Of a stretch of 64,000 nucleotides of DNA, positions 55,049 to 64,000 are shown piece by piece. This DNA is from Valencia hispanica (lineage: Eukaryota; Chordata; Actinopteri; Cyprinodontiformes; Valenciidae). The stretch spans positions 58,833,630 through 58,897,629 of the forward strand of contig OY747706.1 in NCBI GenBank assembly GCA_963556495.2, in the 5' to 3' direction. Under the pieces are notes generated by a model that saw only the letters and a list, made by a program, of their open reading frames with translations, searched no databases and was not told the origin of the DNA. A program made the translations under genes and the position numbers. Each line of letters begins with the position of its first letter. Positions within the stretch are counted from its first letter, which is position 1.

Positions 55049-56363
55049 TCAGGATGTGGCGGAGGAATCAGAGAGGGCAGGGGCAGCTGTGGCCAGTGTA
55101 GTTGACAGGGGGGGGCGTGGACATGCCAGGCTCAATGTCAGTGTACGAGTGCCTTGTCTATTTAGATGGAGCCCATCTGGTCCAAACAGGTGCTTCCTGC
55201 CCCAAAAAATGTTAACATTGTCTATAAAACCAATATTGTGAACGGCGGTGATGGAGGAGAGCCAAGTATTAAGGGATAAAAGTCTGCTAAAACGGCCAAT
55301 TCCTCTGCCAATAGTGGGAGTGGGGCCAGAAATAAAAACAGAGACATGTGTGTTTTCTAGAAGATTAAAAAGCTGAGTAAAATCACGTTTCAGTAGCTCA
55401 GACTGCTGTTTATAAATGTCATTGGTGCCAGCATCAATCACAACTTTACTCACAGATTTGGGATGATCAATGAGCTACAGGATCTGTTCGGTAATGTCCG
55501 TGACAGTGGCTCCAGGGAAACACAGTGTAAGGGCTCCTCTCATCCTCACGTTCTGATGATAGAGTCCCCGATGATGAGTGTGGTGGACGGCGGGTCTGCA
55601 GGCGGATGTTTGCGCTGGGCAGAGGATCGTTCACCATCCAGGACTTGCTGTATGCCAGGTGTAGAAGCTTCCCCAGGACTGCAGCGATGTATTATCGGCG
55701 CCAAGGGCTCGCTCTGTGGGTTCGGGGTGAATTGGAGCACTCCTCGGCGAGTTCTGGCTGCAGCCCAGGGTTTGGCGTGACGTGGGGGGCTGCGGGAGTC
55801 CGGCTGTTGCTCCTGCTTGAGGGATTAGGCGGCGCTCCTATGGAGCTACAGCGACCAGGGGCTGTCAGAGGAGGGAAATCCGCATCCAGGGCTCTGAAAC
55901 GGTTTGATAGAGGCAGGCAGGTTGGAGGAGAGCGGTGGCGGCTGCTCCAAGCGCCTCCATCGCGGCCTGGCCCAACCGTTAACCGGGCACCCTCGAGCAG
56001 CGGAGTTGAGCTGATGGGGGCTTTTGGTTTAGCCCCCTGCTGGAACCAGCGGTCCTCCTCTGCTGCAGATGTTCCGCGGACGTTTGGCACCCCGAGTCCG
56101 CCTGGAGGCCCAGTGATGGATCCTCCCCCCACAGCTTCGCCGGGCTGGCAGGGAATGGTGTCCGCCAGCTGTGCACTGCTGGCGGCGGCGAAAGTCTGGC
56201 CGAAGATGATGTCCACGTCGTGCTCATGGTCCTGGATTTGGTGGAGTGTTGAGATCCTCTGCTCCAGCTCCAGAACCCTCTGGCTAAGTTTTGCGCAGCC
56301 ATCACACCCAGGACTGCAGGTGAGTGGAGGCATGGTGGAGGAGAAGTAATCCGCGCTTCCCAC
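55049..56363 (-). pseudogene. L2 ORF1 with coiled coil and SGNH esterase domain
   Basis: The frame from 56363 begins with a Cys-rich start (CSPGCDGCAKLSQRVLELEQ) running into a heptad-like coiled coil (LSQRVLELEQRISTLHQIQ). A Pro/Gly/Ser-rich stretch follows. SGNH hydrolase block I, TLIIGDSIIR, appears near 55560, and the later block VVIDAGTNDIY (about 55445-55413) with the catalytic-triad region GPDGLHLNRQGT (about 55175-55140). L2/CR1 ORF1 esterases are known; lipid or membrane association has been proposed. A frameshift separates the first and second parts near 55690 and again near 55455-55545. Confidence 0.8.
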
Positions 56364-56429
56364 CGATTAAAACGATCCGGTAAAAAACATCCTGGTTATT
56401 AATAAGTCAGTGGTGTTTAAAAGCATTAG

Positions 56430-56883
56430 GGCCCTGTAGTCAATGCACGGCTAAGAGATTTGTCCTTCTTCTCAACAAAGAAAAAAACCTGCACCTAAGG
56501 GTGAAGTGGATGGACGGACAATACCTGCTTTTAAAGAGTCATTTATGTAATTCTCCATTGTTTCTCTTTCTTTACGGGAGAGACTGAAAAGACGACCAAC
56601 AGGGAGGGGAGCTCCCGGGAGGAGATCAATGGTGCAATCGAAGGGACTGTGAGGAGGCAGTGATAGGGCATGCTCCTTCCTAAAAACCAGATGAAGATCA
56701 TGGTATTCAGGGGTACCTTAGCAAGATCTGGAGGAGAAACAGGTTGAGTCTGGCGATTTTCCTGGGAGGGAATAGCAGAACGGAGACAATTAGTGTGGCA
56801 AAATGGACTCCATGCATCAATATGGCTTCTTCCCCAATTAATGAACAGATTGTGATTACTGAGCCATGGGTAACCTAACACCA
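56430..56883 (-). pseudogene. Gypsy pol: protease-RT linker and start of RT
   Basis: The minus strand reads MVLGYPWLSNHNLFINWGRS (56885-56815), AWSPFCHTNCLRSAIPSQ, then [20 protein letters not shown] (about 56545-56490) and FVEKKD. This is the standard gypsy approach to RT motif 1. A one-base T-run change near 56485 shifts the frame. It joins 51790 once the L2 is removed. Confidence 0.8.
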
Positions 56884-57755
56884 TCAAGAGAGTCTGGCTG
56901 CAGACCTTCACTCTCAGGACCCTTCCCTGCAGACCTACACTGTGAGGTCCCCTCCACTATTAAGACCGGAAGCTGTCAGGGGATCATAATAGCTGTACTT
57001 TTCTTGCATTTTATCCAGTTGAAGTGGAAACATACTATTTTTTTATCTTTTTAATTGAACATGAATACACATAAATAATATTTACATATTTGGACACAAA
57101 TTAATGCCCCAAAAACTAAAGTGTGCTCACACGGAAAACTAGAAAATATGCAAGTGTCTCGGCTCTGCCAAAAGACCCCCTGAGACCATGCCCTGGTGCT
57201 GGTCTCGAACCCAGGTCCCCTGGATTGGGAGGTGGACACTGTAACCACTCAACTTTAAGATAGTAAAAAGCCAGGTAGCCATTGTGTATTATGAAGCTTC
57301 GAGGAGTGAGATTTATCGTACTTCTGGCAGCCACTCTGCCTCCATTACGTAGGCTACTCCTGGTATACTTGCTTTTGAATCATATTTACATTATATACAT
57401 AAAATAAAGCCCCAATAAATAAAGTATATTCACATGGGGAACGACAGATACGTGCTTCCAGTGTGCCTGCTTTCATTTTGGAAGGGTCCTGAGAGTGGAG
57501 GTCTGCAGCCAAATTTGTTGGCTAGTTCTGGTATAGTCGCTTTTAAATCATATTGACATTATATACATAAAATAAAGCCCCACGGAATAAAGTATATTCA
57601 CATGGGGAACGACAAATACGTGCTTCCAGTATGTTCGCTTTTATTTTGAAAGGCTTTGAATAAACTTCCGGTCCTGACAGCGGAGGGGACCTCACAGTGC
57701 AGGTCTGCAAGGAAGGGTCCTGAGAGTGGAGGTCTGCAGCCAGACCCCTCCCAAT
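56884..57755. mobile_element. Mutator-like element with long inverted repeats
   Basis: The ends are about 85-bp inverted repeats (56886-56970 against 57745-57662), sharing GTCTGGCTGCAGACCT, CACTCTCAGGACCCTTCC and CACTGTGAGGTCCCCTCC. The flanks, TAACACCAT and CAATACCAT, are a plausible 9-bp duplication with two mismatches. Gypsy sequence QMVLG on one side repeats as MVLGYPW on the other, consistent with target duplication. The interior has a direct repeat (57381-57511 against 57546-57745) including an extra copy of the terminal motif GGAAGGGTCCTGAGAGTGGA. There is no transposase. A GAACCCAGGTCCCCTGGATT stretch near 57209 is tRNA-like but unassigned. Confidence 0.7.
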
Positions 57756-58960
57756 ACCATTTGGAAATCTGTTACGGGAAACACAAAGAATGAAATAGAC
57801 TCATGATGGTTGCTGGAAACAATCAAAGTGAGAGGTCTTGTCTGGTGATTTATGGACGTGAGGTTACTACCATCAAGGGCCGAAACCTTGACAGGAACTG
57901 GGAGGCTTTTGAGGGAAATGTGGAGACGTCTCAGTAACTCAGGGCAAATTAAATTCTGCTCTGAACCAGAGTCGACAAGGGTCTGACAGGAATAGTGCTG
58001 ATCTCTGAGGACACTGGTAGAAGAGACAGATAATCTGGGGTTTCTTTTAACTTGATTTGTTTCTCTTCTGCCCGTCAGAACCCCCAGATTTACTGAGGAG
58101 CTAGATCTTTTGGGCAAACAGGGCATGAGATTATATAATGCTTGGGCGAGCCACAATACAGGCAGCATCTGGACTCCATATGGCGGTGGCGCTCTTCCGG
58201 GGAAAGCCGAGCCCTGCCGATCTGCATCGGCTCTGGGAGGGGCTGACGAGGCAGGTTGAGGCGGAATGACCGCTGGGGCTCTGGAAGGAGCAGACACCGA
58301 GGAGGACTTTCTGGACCTTGATCTTTCTTTCATCCAGTTATCAATTCGGATGGCAAGGCTAATGAGGTCTTTCAATAATTCCGGCTCGTCTCTGCATGCT
58401 AGCTCATCCTTCAGTCTGTCGTTTAGGGCATTTCAGAATACACCCTTTAGAGCAGGTCGGTTCCAGCCGGACTTGGCAGCTAGCGTTCGGAACTCTATGG
58501 CCATCTCAGCCACTGACCTGTTTCCCTGTTTTAACTCCCAGAGCCGTTTGGCGGATTCCTCCTCCCCTATTTTTGGGTAGAAGGTCTGTTTAAACTCCTC
58601 AATAAAGTTGCTAAATGAGTAACTGGATAGGTCGTTTTAAATCGAATATGGCTTCGGCCCACTGGAGCGCCTTGTCTCGAAGGAGGGCTATTACTTACGA
58701 AATCTTATTTGAATCGGTTCGAAAAGAGCCAGGGTATCTTTCAAATGCTAGCAAGCACTGGAGGAGGAATCCTCTACCCTTAGTCGGATCCCTGGAAAAA
58801 GGCTCGGGAGTTGGACACATGGCTTCTCTAAACCCGGATAAAACAGAAGAATTATCCGGAGCGGGAGGTGAAGCAAGCTGGTCGGGCTGGATTGCAGGTG
58901 AGGGGATTCGAGAACTCAGATCACTAAAAAGTTTGGTTAAGTGATTAATTCCCTGTAGCA
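57756..58960 (-). pseudogene. Gypsy gag C-terminus and aspartic protease
   Basis: Gag shows SGFREAMCPTPEPFSRDPTK and GRGFLLQCLLAFERYP (58850-58740), the typical PEPF-GD-x-K-x-x-GFLLQC signature, and later a Ser/Arg- and Pro-rich tail (about 58330-58150). Protease shows CQTLVDSGSEQNLICPELLR (57985-57926) with the catalytic DSG, and VFPVTDFQMVLG at its end. Breaks occur near 58690-58380. The 5' part of gag is displaced to 63541-63633 by the Tx1 insertion. Confidence 0.85.
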
Positions 58961-59130
58961 AAGTGGTCTGCTGTTTCCCACCGAGAGGGGAGATGAGCTG
59001 CTGCTGAGATCTCGCGAGAGCTGTGCGTAAGTAATATGGCGGTAAACTGGTAAAACAAACAAACTCGGGTAAAAAAAAACATAACATTTGAGCCAAATAT
59101 AGCAAACGTTTAATAATAATAACCATTATT

Positions 59131-60000
59131 TTGTATTTCTCCATAAACAAACTGGACGAGGAAACCTTGCACAGCCTGGAAAGCTACTTGGACGAGTGCT
59201 TTGACAACATTGTTATGGGCAAGCCACAGAAATCCACCTCTGCTGTGCCGACAAGCACACCATCACAAAAACGCACTCGTTCTGAGGCCAGCACCTCCAC
59301 AATCTCTCCAGAGAAAAGCTACAGCGATGTCCTGGACTCAATAGATAAGAAGCTAACCAGCCTAGACGCCCGTCTGGGCCTGGTTGAGGTTCTCCACAAA
59401 GAGTTTCAAGCTCTAAGGGAATCTCTAGAGTTCAGCCAACAACAGGTAGCATCGCTCGCTGCAGAAAACCAAACGCTTAGGGAGAGTGTAAAGAAACTCA
59501 CCGAGGGGATGACGCAGCTGTCCGGAGAAAGTAAGAGGATGAAAGAAACTTTCTTGGATATACAGGCCAGGGGGATGCGGGACAATCTTGTTTTTTCCGG
59601 GATCCCAGAACAGACTGAGGACGACGCTGAATCCACCGTCCGAGATTTTCTCCAACATCAGTTAAAGCTCCCAAGCGACACGGTAAAAAACAACACTTTT
59701 CACCGCGTCCACCGGCTCGGAGGTAAGAAGCCCAACAACAGCCGGCCGCGACCTATTGTTCCTAAATTTGAGCATTACAAGCAAAAAGAGCAGGTCAGAG
59801 GCCAGGGCAGAGAGCTGCGGGGAACGAATTATAGCGTTAACGATCAATATCCGAAGGAAATCCTTGATAGAAGGCGCGTTTTGTTCCCAATCAGGAAGAA
59901 ATATATCAGTGAAGGCACCAGAGCTACAGTAGCAGTAGATAAACTGTATGTTAATGGGCAGCTGTTCAGGGACCCCCAGCTTACTCCTTGGCTTTATTAG
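59131..60000 (+). CDS. Tx1/L1 ORF1 protein (RNA-binding, coiled coil)
   Basis: This is an intact frame of 289 codons. An N-terminal Ser/Thr-rich segment is followed by a coiled coil (about residues 65-140: LDSIDKKLTSLDARLGLVEV, then SLAAENQTLRESVKKL). The RRM-type domain of L1 ORF1 follows (RGMRDNLVFSGIPEQTEDDA, about residues 148-175) and the C-terminal domain (FHRVHRLGGKK, QYPKEILDRRRVLFPIRK). L1 ORF1 proteins form trimers that coat the element's RNA. The annotated start gives the longest frame; the Met at 59215 (MGKPQKST) is an equally good start. No disruption is visible. Confidence 0.88.
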   Translation: MYFSINKLDEETLHSLESYLDECFDNIVMGKPQKSTSAVPTSTPSQKRTRSEASTSTISPEKSYSDVLDSIDKKLTSLDARLGLVEVLHKEFQALRESLEFSQQQVASLAAENQTLRESVKKLTEGMTQLSGESKRMKETFLDIQARGMRDNLVFSGIPEQTEDDAESTVRDFLQHQLKLPSDTVKNNTFHRVHRLGGKKPNNSRPRPIVPKFEHYKQKEQVRGQGRELRGTNYSVNDQYPKEILDRRRVLFPIRKKYISEGTRATVAVDKLYVNGQLFRDPQLTPWLY

Positions 60001-60420
60001 TCATGTAACACTGGCTAGATAAGAGCTGTTTTACCAGTCAACTATAATCTAATGTTAGCACAGCTCTGTAAAGTTGTTTACATCACTCAATGTGGGCGGG
60101 GCCAGGTCTAAGCACTGGGATACTGGCTCTTTTTTCTTTTCTCATCTTCACATGTCTATCACCAAATGTCTTTGTCACTCATTTTTCCTTCTTTTATCAC
60201 TCGCACACACACAGAATTTTTTCATAATATAACCATTTCTTTCTCTCTCTCTCTCTCTCACCCTCACCCTTCACACCTTCACAACTTTCTTCTATTTTTC
60301 TCTTTCTTATATCTCGGCTTTTGGATTTTCAATCAGGCAACCCCAAGCACAAACTAATAATACACCTGTGTTTATCTGTTTCTATGGTGATATGGACTTT
60401 ACAACTTTTATCTCAAAACT

Positions 60421-62037
60421 ATGACTACTCTAAGGTTTGTCACGTGGAATATTCATGGAGCTGGCACCAGAGAGAAAAGAGTTAAGATTCTTAACCAGCT
60501 TAAAAGATTGAAGGCAGATGTCGTCTTATTACAAGAAACCCATAAATCTACCTCAGCTGCAGATGATCTTAAATCCCCTGAGTTTCCTAATGTGTTTTCT
60601 GCATGCTATAACTCCAGACAAAGGGGAGTAGCAATATTAATAAATAAAAATTTAAATTTTACAGTAATAGATACAGTTACAGATCCAGAGGGTAGATTTA
60701 TTATAGTAAAACTATCTATACATAACCAAAAGTTATGTATTGTCAGTATATATGGTCCAAATGTTGATGACCCCTCATTCTTTCATTCCTTCTTCTCTGT
60801 GCTCCTTGAACACATGGATTGCTCACGTCTTCTTGGGGGCGACCTCAACTTTGGTTTAAATGAAGAAATAGACAGGCTGAGCACAGCAGGGACTCAGCGC
60901 AGCTGGAAATCTATAGATATAGTCAAACAGTACATGAGCGATTATGGACTTTGTGATGGATGGCGATCACTTCACCCCAATGACAAAAAATATACTTTCT
61001 TCTCAAATGTCCACCATTCGTATTCTCGACTGAATTATTTGTTAGTCAGCAGCTCACTGTTGACTGACATTTCAGACACTGAGATACACCCTATAGCTGT
61101 TAGCGATCATGCTCCTGTTTCTCTAACTTTAGTAAATAAAACAGAAACACCTCAAAGCAAAAATTGGAGATTTAATATATCCTTACTTAAGGATAAAGAA
61201 TTTATTAAATATTTTGAAAAAGAGTGGGCTTCTTATTTAGAATATAATGACCTCCCTGGTACGTCGCCATCCATTCTTTGGGAGGCAGGAAAAGCTGTGA
61301 TTAGAGGTAAAATAATCTCATTCTCATCAAATAAAAAGAAAATGGAAAAAAAACGTATTCAGGAATTAGAAGAAACTATTAATTCATTAGAAGCTTCTCT
61401 AGATGAGGAGAGACTAGGCAAAATCCGTAAAGCAAAGCTAGAATTAAATCAAATTATTAATAAACAGACCCAGTTCTTAATTCAAAGACTTAGGATAGAA
61501 AACTTTGAACAAGGTAATAAATCAGGTAGATTTTTGGCTAACCAGCTAAAAATTAATAAAGAAAAAACAACTATATCTGCTATTAAAGATCAGACCGGGA
61601 ATACAGTATATGATCCTGGAAGAATAAACAACACATTTAAAGAATTTTACAAGGCTTTATACTCACCAGAGATAAATCCATCGGATCATGAAATTGAACA
61701 ATTTTTTGATAACATAACACTACCTAAATTATCTGAAAGTCAAGCGATGGCCCTGGATTCACCACTAACAGCGGCTGAACTCCAGGAGGCCCTCCAAGGC
61801 ATGCCCAATAATAAGGCTCCAGGCCCAGATGGATTTCCAGCAGAGTTCTATAAAGAATTCTGGAATATTCTGGCACCAACATTCCACAGAATGCTGCATT
61901 TTTTTGGGTGTCTTGGTGAGTCAGTGAGAATGTATGTGTTTAAGAGGGAGGGAACGTATGACTGTGTCTGTATGTCTTTGTCTACCTGTCAGGTTGGATC
62001 TTGGTCTGCGCCCTCACCTGGCGCACCTCAGGCCTAA
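60421..62037 (+). CDS. Tx1/L1 ORF2: intact endonuclease, RT cut short and replaced
   Basis: The frame starts MTTLRFVTWNIHGAGTREKR. The AP-endonuclease domain is complete by eye: the WNIHG Asn block, LLQETH (catalytic Glu, residue ~41), SIYGPN, GGDLNFGLNEEIDR (Asp-x-Asn) and the terminal ISDTEIHPIAVSDHAPVSL (SDH). After a lysine-rich linker, the RT begins (PNNKAPGPDGFPAEFYKEFW) but at about 61905, after PTFHRMLHFF, the sequence switches to the GC-rich repeat. The last ~40 codons are not RT. No YADD box exists. Such a product would be an endonuclease without polymerase. Confidence 0.88.
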   Translation: MTTLRFVTWNIHGAGTREKRVKILNQLKRLKADVVLLQETHKSTSAADDLKSPEFPNVFSACYNSRQRGVAILINKNLNFTVIDTVTDPEGRFIIVKLSIHNQKLCIVSIYGPNVDDPSFFHSFFSVLLEHMDCSRLLGGDLNFGLNEEIDRLSTAGTQRSWKSIDIVKQYMSDYGLCDGWRSLHPNDKKYTFFSNVHHSYSRLNYLLVSSSLLTDISDTEIHPIAVSDHAPVSLTLVNKTETPQSKNWRFNISLLKDKEFIKYFEKEWASYLEYNDLPGTSPSILWEAGKAVIRGKIISFSSNKKKMEKKRIQELEETINSLEASLDEERLGKIRKAKLELNQIINKQTQFLIQRLRIENFEQGNKSGRFLANQLKINKEKTTISAIKDQTGNTVYDPGRINNTFKEFYKALYSPEINPSDHEIEQFFDNITLPKLSESQAMALDSPLTAAELQEALQGMPNNKAPGPDGFPAEFYKEFWNILAPTFHRMLHFFGCLGESVRMYVFKREGTYDCVCMSLSTCQVGSWSAPSPGAPQA

Positions 62038-63500
62038 CACTTAATGGGGGGCCTATTTCCCCTCCGTCACTCCCCGCCGGTGACGGGGGCCCCTGCCTGC
62101 CGGTGCGCCGGTGGTCAATCCGGTTCGGATCTGGTGCGCGCCTGGCCGGGCCTGGGGGGGCCGGTGTGTCGGTCGGCCGATGCGGTGGGCCGATATCTTC
62201 CATTGGTTGGTTGGGGCACCTCTTTTAGAGGTGCCAGGTTTGGAATTGTTGGGTGGTGCCTGTTCGGTGGCTCGGCGGGATGCGGATCCGGCGTCTCTGC
62301 TCGTTTGATCACCTGTTCTGTGCGCATCGTGCGTGGCCGGTTCATTGGCGGGTTGGACCGGCCCTCGTTGGATGCCTGGTCTCGGCACCCTGCGTTGCGC
62401 GGGATCAGGACCCGGGAGCTGGTACAACTTGGCGTCCAGATGCTGACTGAGCCCGGCCTGGGGATGCTGTCCTTCCCCTGCGGCTATTGGTGGGGCGCTG
62501 GGATGTTGGCGGTGGGGATTGGCCTAGGGTGGAGGCGTCGCTTGGCGGCCGGCCGCGGCCCCTGCAGTGCCGGGGGCCCCTCGTCGGCCGGTCCCTTGTC
62601 GGGTCCCTGCTGGGCGGTGGGGTGCCCCTGGGCCCCGGCTCCCCCGGTCCGTTGACCGGCCCGCCCTGGCGCGGCCGGTTGCCGGCGGAGCCCGTGGACT
62701 CGTCACTGCTGCCCCCCGGGCCCCTGCATAGTGGCCGCTGGATGTTCTCCTTTTCTCCTCTCTTGGGGGATGCAGTCGGCCCCGCCCGGGTCCGCCTGGG
62801 GCTCTGGCGGTCCTTTGGACGTCTTTGCTCCGATCTCCTTCATGTCTGCATCGATTCCTGGGAGACGGATTGATGTCTTCTCACACCAACTATCGAACAC
62901 TCTAATGGAGAAACCTTATATGCACCAGCATGCTAACACACACACATAGATGTGGGGTCTCTGGTGTTTAAGGATATATTCTTGGGCTGAGGTTATCATT
63001 ACTAGAGCTTGATTAATCGGTACCATGAGTTTTTCTGTGACATTGTTGTTGTATTTTTATATCTATTTTTGTGTGATGTGGTTGTGTAATTCTTAGTTCA
63101 CAATGTTTGGTTGGTTTTGTCGATGTTCCTTTTTCGTGTTTTGTTTTTCCCCCTCTCTCTGCCGTCCTGTGGGTATGGAGGCAGACTTCAATGTTTTCCT
63201 GTGCTTTCTTTGTTCCCCTTCCTCTCTTGAATTTTCAACTTACCCTCTCTCATGACATTTTGTTTCCTACCTCTCTTCTTCATCTTCCTTCTTTCTTCTC
63301 CTTAATTTTCCGTCTCCGTGTCCATAACCTCAGGAAATAAAAACCCCAACAATTCATAATAAAGATTTTTCAAACACATAAATCAAGTGGAGTACTATAG
63401 CAAAAGCTGTACTGCTCCGCTTGTAAAAGTAAATCTGTTGGGCTTCTAATTGGTACTTAGACACCAATTCTGAGCTCCACACTGCCAAACAGGACACGTA
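61905..63500 (+). repeat. GC-rich region forming the 3' part of the Tx1 insertion
   Basis: From the RT break to the tail. About 62040-62880 is strikingly rich in G, C and CpG compared with the rest of the window. About 61920-62510 is homologous to the decayed copy at 39180-40085. After 62880 the sequence turns A/T-rich, pyrimidine-rich (63110-63310) and contains AATAAA-type signals near 63336 and 63357. Several open frames on both strands in the GC-rich part reflect the absence of A/T stops and are not taken as genes. Confidence 0.7.
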
Positions 63501-63527
63501 AAAAAAAAAAAAAAAAAAAAAAAAAAA
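63500..63527 (+). repeat. Poly-A tail of the Tx1 element
   Basis: An uninterrupted run of about 28 A directly before the right target duplication. Its purity implies recent insertion. Confidence 0.95.
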
Positions 63528-63540
63528 GTGGTCTGCTGTT

Positions 63541-63633
63541 GACCCAAGGTTTGAAGCGCATCTTCATGTCGTGTACTAAAATTGCAGTGTGTAGTTGTGT
63601 CGCAGAGTCTGTTTGGCCAGATGGTTCTGTCAT
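63541..63633 (-). pseudogene. Gypsy gag N-terminus
   Basis: The minus-strand frame starts MTEPSGQTDSATQLHTAILV at 63633, immediately after the LTR end, and continues after one frameshift with TLGQQQTT, across the Tx1 insertion, to LLQGINHLTKLFSDLSSRIP at about 58955-58900. Confidence 0.7.
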
Positions 63634-64000
63634 GGTTGGTTTTTGAGAGATTCTGGAGCGTTCACAGCCATGCACAACAGGGAATAAGTTTTGAGAATGT
63701 TTATTTGAAGCTTGGACGGATCGGGAGCTGTAGACCGAGGGAACCCAGGAGGAAAGAGATGAGGGGAAAAAAAACAACAATCTGCCAGCAATCCCACAGC
63801 CCCGGTCGGTCTCACCGCGGATGTTTATGCTCAACTTACACTTACCTAAACTTGATGTCAACTTTTTATTATGAACACACCAATCTCACTTAACTGCAAC
63901 AACAACAATAAAGGCACATCTTCTCAGCTTAAACAGCATACAACAAAAATATATCTAACAAAAGGTACATAACAGAACTGTTGACATTGTTAATTTGTAT
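63629..64000 (-). repeat. Gypsy 5' LTR (runs off the window) or LTR plus flank
   Basis: The first 120 bases match the left LTR remnant. The minus-strand end CCATGACA is followed by GAACCATCTGGCC, which I recall as common just after fish gypsy LTRs. It is unclear how much of 63751-64000 is LTR. If the LTR were short, L2 sequence continuing from 48526 would be expected on the right, and it is not seen. Confidence 0.5.

Larger units (their letters stand above)
51900..56425 (-). mobile_element. Near-full-length L2-clade LINE with ORF1, inside gypsy RT
   Basis: About 4.5 kb with ORF1, an esterase region, endonuclease, RT and a short 3' UTR, all on the minus strand. It interrupts the gypsy RT between the CIDYRAL motif (about 56435) and [12 protein letters not shown] (about 51770). 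It is a third, distinct L2 family: its RT shares motifs with, but clearly differs from, both the TTGCC-tailed and TGAATTG-tailed copies. Confidence 0.85.
58976..63525 (+). mobile_element. Tx1/L1-group LINE with 15-bp target duplication and a chimeric 3' part
   Basis: The 15-mer AAGTGGTCTGCTGTT occurs at 58961-58975 and 63526-63540, directly after a poly-A run (63500-63527). Gag reads across the site once the insert is removed (TLGQQQTTLLQGIN, after one frame correction). The element has a 5' UTR (58976-59130), ORF1, ORF2 up to the start of the RT, then a GC-rich region and a pyrimidine-rich tail before the poly-A. It is the youngest-looking insertion of this stack: the TSD is perfect and its ORFs are open. 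Confidence 0.9.
48527..64000 (-). mobile_element. Ty3/gypsy LTR retrotransposon, minus strand, with four later insertions
   Basis: Order on the minus strand: LTR (63629 upward), gag (63633-63541 and 58960-about 58200), protease (about 57960), RT (56560-56430 and 51790-51380), RNase H (51250-50850), integrase (50650-49900), C-terminal GPY/F-like region (49740-49575), 3' LTR remnant (48528-about 48650). This is the Ty3/gypsy gene order. Foreign inserts are an hAT (48743-49570), an L2 (about 51900-56425), a Mutator-like element (56884-57755) and a Tx1 LINE (58976-63525). No envelope gene is seen. All genes are broken. Confidence 0.85.

Noticed and set aside
57200..57240. GAACCCAGGTCCCCTGGATTGGGAG-type tRNA-like stretch
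   Set aside because: Only a B-box-like match within the Mutator-like element; no complete tRNA structure could be made.
62044..62873. Several long overlapping open frames on both strands in the GC-rich block
   Set aside because: High GC removes stop codons by chance; the frames are Pro/Gly/Arg-rich on both strands and show no domain.

Overview
The window reads as a repeat-saturated stretch of a ray-finned (teleost) fish genome. The evidence is the repeat repertoire: L2/CR1-group LINEs with an SGNH-esterase ORF1, Tx1/L1-group LINEs, V-SINE-like and tRNA-derived SINEs, Tc1/mariner, hAT, piggyBac, Harbinger and Mutator-like DNA elements, and a Ty3/gypsy retrotransposon. I cannot name the species. 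Almost every long reading frame belongs to a mobile element and nearly all are broken.

One cellular gene is visible, on the minus strand: an acyl-CoA thioesterase / bile-acid-CoA:amino-acid N-acyltransferase (ACOT/BAAT) family gene. Exons 1-3 lie at 28737-28082 and exon 4 at 2192-2023. The splice phases fit perfectly (217 codons in total). The catalytic alpha/beta-hydrolase exon would lie beyond the left edge. The intron between exons 3 and 4 is about 25.9 kb and is filled by nested transposons.

Layout. 1-1541: L2 fragment. 2023-2192: ACOT exon 4. 2440-9430: LINE, Tc1, SINE, hAT and Harbinger debris. 9575-25934: a nested stack. An L2 (+) is split by a Tc1 element (12253-24554, TA target duplication). 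The Tc1 is itself split by an unidentified insert carrying a Tx1 LINE, and by a minus-strand L2 that holds a further 2.9-kb insert with a TTAA-flanked MITE and a large inverted repeat. 26023-27262: hAT with a BED-finger relic, and Tc1 debris. 28082-28737: ACOT exons 1-3. 28815-30590: L2. 31481-33020: telomere-like tandem duplication, then Harbinger debris with a MITE. 34026-34202: a pure ATCT microsatellite. 38858-38967: three consecutive hairpins. 40333-40984: solo LTR with 6-bp duplication. 41195-47465: hAT debris containing a piggyBac (41762-45331). 47940-64000: a second stack, in which an L2 is interrupted by a minus-strand gypsy element that has in turn taken up an hAT, a near-complete L2, a Mutator-like element and a Tx1 LINE with an unusual GC-rich 3' part.

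The genes do not form a pathway. The interest lies in the order of insertions, which can be read from target-site duplications and from reading frames that resume across the inserts, and in how one host intron has absorbed them. Several unusual palindromic structures remain unexplained.
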